From Planctomonas sp. JC2975 (lineage in GTDB: Bacteria > Actinomycetota > Actinomycetes > Actinomycetales > Microbacteriaceae): DNA of 64,000 nt. The first letter of the stretch is position 1; each line of letters opens with the position of its first letter. This document shows positions 8,617 through 16,092 of the stretch, piece after piece. Location: positions 2,542,001 through 2,606,000 of the forward strand of contig NZ_JABEKS010000001.1 in NCBI RefSeq assembly GCF_012985205.1. The letters run 5' to 3'. A model generated the notes under the pieces. That model had not been told where the DNA came from and did no database searches. It saw only the letters and a list, made by a program, of their open reading frames with translations. Made by a program: the position numbers and the translations under genes.

Positions 8617-10173
8617 ATGCCGATCACACCCACCGCAGACACGGCAGCCGTGCCGGCCGCCTCCCCCGAGGGGAGCGGATCCGCTGCGTCCGTCGCACCT
8701 CGCAAGGGCGCGATCCTGGCGATCATCCTGGTCGCCTACTTCATGATCCTGCTCGACAACTCGGTCATCTTCACCGCACTGCCCAGCCTCGAGAAGGGGC
8801 TGCACCTGGCGCCGGCCGAACTCGCCTGGGTACAGGACGCCTACACGCTCGTGTTCGGCGGATTCCTCCTGCTCGGTGCGCGAGCGGGAGACATCCTGGG
8901 GCGCAAGCGCGTGTTCGTCGCGGGACTCGTCGTGTTCTCGATCGCCTCGCTGCTCGTCGCTGTCGCGCCCACCGGCTGGTGGATCATCTCGGCCAGGACG
9001 CTGCAGGGCATCGGTGCGGCGATCGTGGCGCCGACGTCGCTGTCGCTTCTGACGGCGTCCTTCCGCGGCGAGGAGCGCACCAAGGCGATCGCCTGGTACT
9101 CGGCGATGGCCGGGATCGGATCAAGTCTCGGCCTGGTGCTCGGCGGCGCTCTCGCGTCGTGGCTCTCGTGGCGCGCCGGATTCTTCGTGAATGTGCCGAT
9201 CGGCGTCGCGATGATCGTTCTCGCGCCGCGGTTCCTGCCGCGGACGGCCACGGTCTCCGGACGCTTCGACGTGCTCGGGGCCATCGCTTCGACGCTCGGC
9301 GTCGGGTCGGCGGTGTTCGCCGTTCTGCACGCGGCGGAGAACGGCTGGACCAGCGCACCGACGGTGATCTCGCTGATCGCGGCCGTCGTGCTGCTCGTGT
9401 TCTTCGTGCTGCACGAGGCCAGGGCCGCACAGCCGATCATGCCCCTGCGGCTGTTCCGCAGCAGGGAACGCGTCGGCGGCTACCTCACCCGCCTGCTCTA
9501 CCTGGGCGCGATGATCGGCTTCTTCTACTTCACGACGCAGTATCTGCAGGGCGTCCTCGGTTACACGCCTCTGCAGGCCGGGCTCGCCTTCCTCCCCATG
9601 ACAGCGGCCAACTTCGCGGTGGCGGCGGCGGTGCCCGCGCTGACGCGGCGGATCGGCAACGCGCCGATGCTCGTCGCCGGCGTCGCGATCACGTTCGCCG
9701 GCCTGCTCTGGCTGAGCCGGATCGGCGTCGGCAGCGACTACGTGACAGCTGTCGCCGCTCCGATGCTCCTCATCGGTGCCGGACAGGGCCTCGCGTTCGC
9801 TCCGATGACGGCCGCCGGGATCGCCGGGGCGTCCGCTGAGGACGCGGGCGCGGCATCCGGGGTGCTCAACACCTTCCACCAGATGGGCACGTCGCTCGGG
9901 CTGGGAGTGCTGGTCGCCGTGACGGCCCTTGCCGCCCCCGGTGCGGATGCCGCCGCCACGCCGAGCGCGCAGGTCTCCGCCGCGATGACCGGTGCTTCCG
10001 CTCTGGTGCTCGGCGCACTCGCCGTCGTACTGGCCCTGATCGTGCCGGCGGCGCTCGCCGAACGTCGCCGATCCGTCTCGGCCGCTCCGAACGTGCCCGC
10101 TCCGAACCCTTCCGCACCGAACCCGATCGCCCCCATCACCGGCGCGACGACCATCATGGAATCGTCCCGCTGA
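8617..10173 (+). CDS. MFS drug exporter, DHA2 (EmrB/QacA) type
   Basis: 518 residues with about 14 hydrophobic segments, matching the DHA2 drug:H+ antiporter family. Motif A reads GARAGDILGRKRVF, and motif C-like Gly-rich sequence is GIGSSLGLVLGGALASWLSW. The ATG at 8617 has AAAGGAG five nt upstream; in-frame codons further upstream belong to a chance antisense frame. A low-complexity Pro/Asn/Ala tail (NVPAPNPSAPNP) precedes the C-terminus. It is divergent from an HTH-MmyB regulator, and the DUF2255 gene follows 72 bp downstream. Likely exports a toxic compound; the substrate is unknown. Confidence 0.93.
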   Translation: MPITPTADTAAVPAASPEGSGSAASVAPRKGAILAIILVAYFMILLDNSVIFTALPSLEKGLHLAPAELAWVQDAYTLVFGGFLLLGARAGDILGRKRVFVAGLVVFSIASLLVAVAPTGWWIISARTLQGIGAAIVAPTSLSLLTASFRGEERTKAIAWYSAMAGIGSSLGLVLGGALASWLSWRAGFFVNVPIGVAMIVLAPRFLPRTATVSGRFDVLGAIASTLGVGSAVFAVLHAAENGWTSAPTVISLIAAVVLLVFFVLHEARAAQPIMPLRLFRSRERVGGYLTRLLYLGAMIGFFYFTTQYLQGVLGYTPLQAGLAFLPMTAANFAVAAAVPALTRRIGNAPMLVAGVAITFAGLLWLSRIGVGSDYVTAVAAPMLLIGAGQGLAFAPMTAAGIAGASAEDAGAASGVLNTFHQMGTSLGLGVLVAVTALAAPGADAAATPSAQVSAAMTGASALVLGALAVVLALIVPAALAERRRSVSAAPNVPAPNPSAPNPIAPITGATTIMESSR

Positions 10174-10245
10174 GTGCTCAGCGCACGCATCCCGATTTCC
10201 ACACGACGACCACAACGACCGACAGCGAGTACGACGAGGAGCATC

Positions 10246-10629
10246 ATGAGCGCCGAATGGACACGCACCGACCTGAACGCGATCGACCGGAACGACGAGG
10301 TCGGCATCAGTTCGTACCGCAGCGACGGGACGCTGCGTCCGTACGTCACGATCTGGGCCGTCGAGGCCGACGGGCACGTGTACGTGCGATCCGCCTACGG
10401 CGCGACGAACCCCTGGTACCGCCGTGCGCTCGCGTCGGGACGGGGGAGCATCCGCGTGGCCGGCGTCGCGCACGACATCGACTTCGTCAGGGCGGATGCC
10501 ACCGAGGAGCCCGCCGTGGACGACGGGTACCGCGCCAAGTACGGTGCGCGCTACGCCAGCATCGTCGCGGGAATCGTCGGCGACTCGGCACACGACGTGA
10601 CCCTCCGACTCGAGCCCAGCGCGGCCTGA
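10246..10629 (+). CDS. DUF2255 family protein
   Basis: 127 residues. It matches the DUF2255 family (related to F420/FMN-binding split-barrel proteins): WTRTDLNAIDRNDEVGI, RSDGTLRPYVTIWAV, VRSAYGATNPWYRRAL and the closing YRAKYGARYASIV. GAGGAG lies 4 nt before the ATG at 10246; an upstream in-frame start at 10174 lacks one. Cytoplasmic, function unknown, possibly a small oxidoreductase. It follows the exporter gene by 72 bp and may be co-transcribed with it. Confidence 0.85.
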   Translation: MSAEWTRTDLNAIDRNDEVGISSYRSDGTLRPYVTIWAVEADGHVYVRSAYGATNPWYRRALASGRGSIRVAGVAHDIDFVRADATEEPAVDDGYRAKYGARYASIVAGIVGDSAHDVTLRLEPSAA

Positions 10630-10749
10630 GTCCGCTCCGTACCTGTCCTGCCCTGTTCTTTTCGGTTCTGAAAACAGGAGTGTTCGCGCTCTCGGCGCGA
10701 GAACCGGAGCTTTTCTGCTGTTCTCATCGCTTCCTGCTGTTTTCGGAGC

Positions 10750-10808
10750 GACACGACACACGACACACGACGCGACACACGACACACGACACACGACACA
10801 CGACACGA
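10750..10808. repeat. Heptanucleotide tandem repeat (CGACACA)n
   Basis: About eight near-perfect copies of the 7-nt unit CGACACA run from 10750 to just before the ribosome-binding site (AAGGAAGAG) of the reductase gene at 10821. One unit is interrupted (CGACG). Seven is not a multiple of three, but the array is upstream of the start codon, so slippage would change leader or promoter spacing rather than the protein. Confidence 0.88.
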
Positions 10809-10820
10809 AGGAAGAGACAC

Positions 10821-11792
10821 ATGGAGTACACACGACTCGGCAGCACCGGCCTCAAGGTGAGCCGCATCACCCTCGGCTGCATGAGCTTCGGCGACCGGTC
10901 CACCGGATGGAACGAGTGGTCGCTCGGCTACGACGACGCATTGCCGATCATCCGGCACGCGTTCGAGCTCGGCATCTCGTTCTGGGACACCGCCAACATC
11001 TACAGCCTCGGCACGAGCGAGGAGATCGTCGGTCGCGCGATGCGCGAGCTCACCCGCCGCGAGGACATCGTGCTGGCCACGAAGGTCAACTTCACGATGC
11101 ACGACGGCCCCGGCGGATCCGGCCTCAGTCGCCGGGCGATCATGGAGAACATCGACGCGTCGCTGAAGCGCCTCGGAACGGACTTCGTCGACCTGTACCA
11201 GATTCACCGCTTCGACCCGGAGACCCCGGTCGAAGAGACGATGGAGGCGCTGCACGACGTGGTGAAGGCCGGCAAGGCCCGCTACATCGGCGCATCATCG
11301 ATGTGGGCGTGGCAGTTCGCCAAGCTGCAGCACGCAGCCGACCTCGGCGGATGGACGCGCTTCGTCTCGATGCAGAACCAGTACTCGCTGATGATGCGCG
11401 AAGACGAGCGCGAGCTGTTCCCGCTGCTGGCCGACCAAGAGGTCGGATCCATCCCGTGGAGCCCGCTCGGCAAGGGCCGACTGACCCGGCCGTGGGGCCA
11501 GCAGTCCAGCCAGCGCGGCCAGACGGATCCGCTCCAGAGCCGCTATGTGCAGGACCTCGATGAGCCGATCGCGGATGCCGTCGAGCGCGTTGCCGCGAAC
11601 CGTGGCATCCCGATGGCGCAGGTCGCCCTGGCCTGGGTGCTGCGCAACCCGGTGGTGGACGCCCCGATCGTCGGCGCCTCCAAGGTCGCGCACCTGGACG
11701 ACGCGGTCGCCGCACTCGACGTCGAGCTCACCGATGACGAGGTCGCCGCACTCGAGGCGCCCTACAGGCTCCGTATGCCGACCGGCTACTGA
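10821..11792 (+). CDS. Aldo/keto reductase, Tas/YajO type
   Basis: 323 residues. N-terminus MEYTRLGSTGLKVSRITLGCMSFGD is typical of the larger AKR11/12-type reductases, with catalytic Asp/Tyr in FWDTANIYSLGTSEE, Lys in VLATKVNF, His in YQIHRFDP, and the NADPH motif PIVGASKVAHLDDAV. AAGGAAGAG precedes the ATG at 10821. The 190-bp leader region contains a heptanucleotide repeat array, which is unusual. A strong hairpin at 11833-11886 follows. Substrate unknown. Confidence 0.94.
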   Translation: MEYTRLGSTGLKVSRITLGCMSFGDRSTGWNEWSLGYDDALPIIRHAFELGISFWDTANIYSLGTSEEIVGRAMRELTRREDIVLATKVNFTMHDGPGGSGLSRRAIMENIDASLKRLGTDFVDLYQIHRFDPETPVEETMEALHDVVKAGKARYIGASSMWAWQFAKLQHAADLGGWTRFVSMQNQYSLMMREDERELFPLLADQEVGSIPWSPLGKGRLTRPWGQQSSQRGQTDPLQSRYVQDLDEPIADAVERVAANRGIPMAQVALAWVLRNPVVDAPIVGASKVAHLDDAVAALDVELTDDEVAALEAPYRLRMPTGY

Positions 11793-11832
11793 GGCTCCTT
11801 CGGCGGCCGCGCTGCCGTCGCAGCCCTAACCT

Positions 11833-11886
11833 GCGCCGCCTGCGCTCGATCGTGTCGCTCCGCCGACGCGGGAGCGCAGGCGGCGC
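11833..11886. terminator. 15-bp hairpin between convergent genes
   Basis: GCGCCGCCTGCGCTC (11833-11847) pairs perfectly with GAGCGCAGGCGGCGC (11872-11886) around a 24-nt loop. It sits between the convergent reductase and Lrp genes and is followed by TTGT, so it can end transcripts from both sides. Confidence 0.75.
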
Positions 11887-11898
11887 TTGTGCGTGCGG

Positions 11899-12363
11899 CT
11901 ACAGGTCGGTCGGATACGGCCGATCCACGACCAGATTCTTCATGACGAGGGTGGACTGGAACCGCTGCACGCCCGGCAGGCGGGCGAGCTCGTTGTCCTG
12001 GAACTGCGCATAGGCGTCGAGGTCGGCCGTGCGCACCCGCAGGATGTAGTCGGGGTCGCCGAACAGGCGCTGCGCGAGCAGCACGTTCGGGATGCGCACC
12101 ACCGCCTCTTCGAAGGCCAGCAGAGTCTCGCGATCCTCCTGCTTCATCGTGATGAACACGAGAGCCTCGAAGTCGAGTCCGAGGGCGGCGGGATCGACGA
12201 TCGCGCGATACCCGACGATCGCTCCTGCGGCCTCCAGGTCGCGCACCCGTCGGTGCGCGGGCGACAGCGTCAGGCCGACCCGAGCAGCGAGATCCGTGAC
12301 ACTCAGCCGGCCCTCGCTCTGCAGCTCGGCAAGAATCTTGCGGTCAAGTCGATCGATCGCCAT
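11899..12363 (-). CDS. Lrp/AsnC-family regulator
   Basis: 154 residues from the ATG at 12363, preceded by GGAAGGAAT. The N-terminal winged HTH (LDRKILAELQSEGRLSVTDLAARVGLTLSPAHRRVRDLE) is joined to an AsnC/RAM ligand domain (GDPDYILRVRTADLDAYAQF). Divergent from the LysE-type exporter gene with a 89-bp spacer, the classic arrangement in which an Lrp protein senses an amino acid and induces its exporter. The effector amino acid is not evident. Confidence 0.94.
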   Translation of the reverse strand: MAIDRLDRKILAELQSEGRLSVTDLAARVGLTLSPAHRRVRDLEAAGAIVGYRAIVDPAALGLDFEALVFITMKQEDRETLLAFEEAVVRIPNVLLAQRLFGDPDYILRVRTADLDAYAQFQDNELARLPGVQRFQSTLVMKNLVVDRPYPTDL

Positions 12364-12452
12364 ATTCCTTCCACTCCGCACTGCAGGTGTCTCAGAAGTG
12401 AGCAGCACCTTGCGGGCATTTTGACATAAGTTCCTGCTCGAAAGGGGCCGGA

Positions 12453-13094
12453 ATGAATCCCACCGCAGTACTCGCATTCGCGGGCGTAGCGCTCTCGCTG
12501 ATCGTCGTGCCCGGCCCGGACTGGGCGTACGTGCTCGGCGTCGGAGCGCGCGACCGCGTCGTCCTCCCCGCCGTCGGCGGCCTGGTCGTCGGCTATGCGC
12601 TGCTCACGGGAATCGTCGCCGCCGGCGTCGGTCCGCTCGTGGCCGCGCTTCCCGGCTTCCTGCTCGGCCTCACGCTCGTGGGCGCCGCGTACCTCGTCTA
12701 CCTCGGTGTGATGACGTTGCGGCATCCGTCTGCGGTGGAGGTCTCGAACAGCGCGGCCATCGGATCGCCGCGCTGGCGTCTGGTCGGCAAGGGCATCGGC
12801 GTGAGCGCTCTGAACCCCAAGGGGCTGCTCGTCTTCCTCGCTATCCTGCCGCAGTTCGCGCGTGAGAACGCGACCTGGCCGATGACAGCGCAACTGGCGC
12901 TGCTCGGGGCCGTTTTCGTGGCCCTCTGCTGCGCGTTCTATCTGTCGTTGGGCTTCGCCGCACGGCGCATTCTGGGGGCGCGTCCGGCGACGGCGCGGAT
13001 CATCAGCCGCGTCTCCGGCGCGGCGATGATCCTCGTGGGGTTCGCGCTCGTCGCCGAGCGCGTCGTTCAGCTGGTCGAATCGCACACCGGGTGA
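12453..13094 (+). CDS. LysE-family amino acid exporter
   Basis: 213 residues, six hydrophobic segments, the usual LysE/RhtB size. Signature residues include VVPGPDWAYVLGVGARD near the start and GVSALNPKGLLVFLAILPQF in the middle. AAAGGGG precedes the ATG at 12453. An inner-membrane exporter of an amino acid or related metabolite, probably controlled by the divergent Lrp protein. Confidence 0.93.
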   Translation: MNPTAVLAFAGVALSLIVVPGPDWAYVLGVGARDRVVLPAVGGLVVGYALLTGIVAAGVGPLVAALPGFLLGLTLVGAAYLVYLGVMTLRHPSAVEVSNSAAIGSPRWRLVGKGIGVSALNPKGLLVFLAILPQFARENATWPMTAQLALLGAVFVALCCAFYLSLGFAARRILGARPATARIISRVSGAAMILVGFALVAERVVQLVESHTG

Positions 13095-13159
13095 GTGCGG
13101 ACCGTCGAGGGATGAGGATGCCGCAGGTCTCGCGCGGACGCGGCACCCCATCGTCGGAT

Positions 13160-13213
13160 GCGCCACGTGCGCACCATCGCCGGAGGCCGTGGCGGGTGGT
13201 GCGCACGTGGCGC
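13160..13213. terminator. 17-bp perfect inverted repeat between convergent genes
   Basis: GCGCCACGTGCGCACCA (13160-13176) is repeated inverted and without mismatch at 13197-13213, with a 20-nt spacer that can extend the stem through CGCC/GGCG. It lies between the 3' ends of the LysE gene and the pectinase operon and could terminate both. No U-tract follows, so a mobile or REP-like origin is possible. Confidence 0.65.
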
Positions 13214-13272
13214 GGTCTGGAGAAGCGACTCGGTACGAGACTATGGAGCGCGCCTCGGTCGCAGCTCACCCC

Positions 13273-16092
13273 TCACGCGACGACCAGGTCGAACACGTGG
13301 AGCTTGGCGTTGGACGGCAGATCCACCGCGGAGACGGCCTTGCCGACGGTGAGCGTCACCGCGAAGGCGAAGATCCCGACCGTGTGTCCGTCGCTGCTCT
13401 TCGTGCTGGCCACCGCCTCGTCGCCCGCCGACGGCGTCGTGTGCCACCAGTCGCTGAACGAGACTGTCGCAGTGCTGGTCGTGCCATCCGTGTAGTGCAC
13501 GGTGACCGTCCCGCTCTGGTTGCCGTTGGTGGCGAGCCCGAGGAATCCGAGCTGGGTGCCCGATCCGGAGAGCAGAACCGTCTGGCCGGCCGTGGCCACG
13601 TTGTCGGCGGTGCCCGCAGCCGCACTCGGCCAGGTGAACGCGAACGCACCGTGCTTCACCGTTGCCCCCGGCGTGAGACCGGATGTCGCGAGCGAGTCAC
13701 GAGTGAGGTAGCGTCCCGCACCGTCGAGGTCGCCTGGTGCCCCGGCCGTTCCCGTCCCGATGTCGTTGAACGCCGCAGCGAGGTTCTCCAACTGTGCGGG
13801 CGGTGCCGGCGTCTCCCGGTTGTAGCTCGCACCGCTCTGCAGGATGACCGGAGCCCCCGACGTCACGGTGATCGACGTGGCCGCGTCTGCGCTGACCGTC
13901 GCGTTCCGGATCGTCAATCCCGTCGTCGCAGCGATGGTCACGCCCTGCAACGAGATGGCCGTCAGCGGCTGCTCCGGGACCCCGACGAGCTGGCCCGCGA
14001 CATCCGATCCGATCGCCGAGACGTTCGAGACGACGATGTCGTGGATGTTGGGCGTTGTCGCGGTGACCGGCTGCGTGGGATCGCCGTCCGACGGCACCTT
14101 CGGGTAATACGCCGTGATGCCGATCGCCGTCGAGACGTTCGTCATCGCGAGGTGGTCGTACGTGATGCCGCTGATCTCGCCCCCGCGGTCGCGTGCCGTC
14201 TTGATCCGCACGCCGGTCGACGTGCCGACCAGCGAGTTGTCCGCGAAGCGCACGTCGTTGATGCCGCCTCCTGTGTAGCTGCCGATGGAGAGGCCGTGGC
14301 CGGCGCCGATCCGGTTCTCCGTCACCGTGATGCCGGTGGTCGGCGAGTCGGACGAGTCGAGCGCGATGTCGTCGTCGCCGTCGCTGATCGACGAGCGGCT
14401 GACCGTCACGTTTGACGACGACCAGATGTCGACTCCGTCGGTGTTCGGGCTGTCGCTCGGCGACGAGATCGTCACGCCGGTGACCGCCACATCGGAGACG
14501 CTGTGCATCGAGACGTGGGAGTTCGGCGCGTCCTTCATGGTGAGCGTGTCGACGATCACGTGCTTCGATCCGGTCAGCGACAGCAACCCGGGCCGCGGTG
14601 ACAGATCCTTGCCCGCCGCCTTCTCCGCCTTGATGGTGTCCCACCAGGGCGAGCCTTGGCCGTCGATGGTGCCGCCGCCGGTGAGGGTGACATTCGTACG
14701 GTCGGTCACGTCGATGAGCGGTGCGAGGTGGGATCCGGATACCGGATATGCACTCGCATCCGTCGTCCCGAGCAGAACGGACCCCCTGATCAGCTCGACG
14801 GTCTCCTTGTCGGCGACCTTCACCGGGCCGGACAGGTAGCTGCCGCCGGCGAATGAGACGCGCCCGCCGTTCGCACAGGCATCGAGCGCCTTCTGGATGG
14901 CGGCGGTGTCGTCGGTCTTGCCGTCAGGCGCAGCGCCATAGGACTCGGGCAGGCAGGTCTTCTGCGCTGTCGTGACCCTCGGGATCTCATAGCCCCATGG
15001 CGCCCAGTGATCACTGCCCGACAGGTACTTCTGGGGCGTGTAGTCCTTGGCCTGCTTGTCGGTGAGTTGAGGGCGGTACAGGTTGTCCGGACCCGACGTG
15101 GCTCCAGGGCCGCTGTTGTCGTATTCGAAGTACCGTGCAGAGACCCACGACCATCCGGACATGCCGGTCCACGGGTGATCCGCGATCTGCGCGCCCAGCT
15201 TCGAGTCGCGCACGACGACGGACGCGAAGGGCGCCGGGTCGCCGGTGTGGTGCCACGGGCGTCCGAGTGCGATGACTCCGTCCTTCGTCTCGCCGACGAA
15301 GGTCGATTTCGTGAACAGGAACCCGTACGGGTTGTCGAGCTCGGTGTTCGCCGCCGTCACGTAACCGACGTCGACGGAGTCGATCGTGTCATGGTCGAAC
15401 ACCGCCGTCGCCCTGCCGAAGATGAAGTCCACCGATCCGGCCACGTAGGTATCCCGCACGTACACGCGGGCAGTCGTCGTCGGCGAGGCGGTGTCCAGGT
15501 AGAGGGTGTCTTGGCGTCCGGTGATCCGGTCGTTGTAGAGGCCGATCCGATCGCCCGTCGTGCGCAACGCGACGGCCTGGCCGCCCGGGTCATTCCGGTG
15601 CAGCACGGGATCGTAGGCGTTCGCGACGCTGATGCCGGCGACAGTCGTGTCGACGGCGCTCAGCGTCATGGTTGCCGAGCCCTCGGTGCCGTAGCCGTTG
15701 CCCGACGCATCCAGCATGCCCGCGTAGTGGTTCTCGGTGATGACCACGTCTTTCGGGTCTCCGGTCGCGCCGATGAAGCTGATCTTCGGTTTGTCGGCAG
15801 GTACGTTCACCGTTCCGACGTACGTGCCGGCCGCGATCACGATCGTGACGGGCTTCGCGTTGCCGGATGGCACGGCATCCACCGCGGCCTGCACCGTGGA
15901 ATACGGCGCGCTGCCGTCCTGGGCGACGTGAAGCGTGGTGCCGCGGCCGTTGTCGGCGCCGGACGGAGCGGCGACCGCCGCGAGCGGAACGGATGCCAGC
16001 ACCACGGCGACCGCGACACCCAGCGTCGGCCGGGCCAGCGTCCGTCGGCCGAGCGCCGACCGGTCCAGTGTTTTCCTGGTCATCGCGCTCAT
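13273..16092 (-). CDS. Secreted pectinesterase (CE8)-polygalacturonase (GH28) fusion
   Basis: 939 residues. A signal peptide (hydrophobic stretch ending VPLAAVAAPSGA) precedes three parts. Residues ~50-370 are a CE8 pectin methylesterase with GRQDTLY, catalytic Asp in VDFIFGRATAVF and substrate Arg in LGRPWH. Residues ~385-760 are a GH28 right-handed beta-helix with SPNTDGVDIW, catalytic Asp pair in DGDDDIALD, GHGLSIGS and RIKT. Residues ~775-939 are a beta-rich module shared with the neighbouring GH28 enzyme. It would demethylate pectin and then cut polygalacturonate outside the cell. Its ATG overlaps the upstream stop (ATGA), so it is the second gene of a two-gene operon. Confidence 0.93.
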   Translation of the reverse strand: MSAMTRKTLDRSALGRRTLARPTLGVAVAVVLASVPLAAVAAPSGADNGRGTTLHVAQDGSAPYSTVQAAVDAVPSGNAKPVTIVIAAGTYVGTVNVPADKPKISFIGATGDPKDVVITENHYAGMLDASGNGYGTEGSATMTLSAVDTTVAGISVANAYDPVLHRNDPGGQAVALRTTGDRIGLYNDRITGRQDTLYLDTASPTTTARVYVRDTYVAGSVDFIFGRATAVFDHDTIDSVDVGYVTAANTELDNPYGFLFTKSTFVGETKDGVIALGRPWHHTGDPAPFASVVVRDSKLGAQIADHPWTGMSGWSWVSARYFEYDNSGPGATSGPDNLYRPQLTDKQAKDYTPQKYLSGSDHWAPWGYEIPRVTTAQKTCLPESYGAAPDGKTDDTAAIQKALDACANGGRVSFAGGSYLSGPVKVADKETVELIRGSVLLGTTDASAYPVSGSHLAPLIDVTDRTNVTLTGGGTIDGQGSPWWDTIKAEKAAGKDLSPRPGLLSLTGSKHVIVDTLTMKDAPNSHVSMHSVSDVAVTGVTISSPSDSPNTDGVDIWSSSNVTVSRSSISDGDDDIALDSSDSPTTGITVTENRIGAGHGLSIGSYTGGGINDVRFADNSLVGTSTGVRIKTARDRGGEISGITYDHLAMTNVSTAIGITAYYPKVPSDGDPTQPVTATTPNIHDIVVSNVSAIGSDVAGQLVGVPEQPLTAISLQGVTIAATTGLTIRNATVSADAATSITVTSGAPVILQSGASYNRETPAPPAQLENLAAAFNDIGTGTAGAPGDLDGAGRYLTRDSLATSGLTPGATVKHGAFAFTWPSAAAGTADNVATAGQTVLLSGSGTQLGFLGLATNGNQSGTVTVHYTDGTTSTATVSFSDWWHTTPSAGDEAVASTKSSDGHTVGIFAFAVTLTVGKAVSAVDLPSNAKLHVFDLVVA

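Noticed and set aside
10750-10808. Possible CRISPR-like array
   Set aside because: The repeats are 7 nt with no spacers and no cas genes; it is a simple tandem repeat.
13189-14415. 408-codon plus-strand frame under the pectinase gene
   Set aside because: Arg/Gly-rich product without motifs, fully antisense to a clear CE8-GH28 gene.
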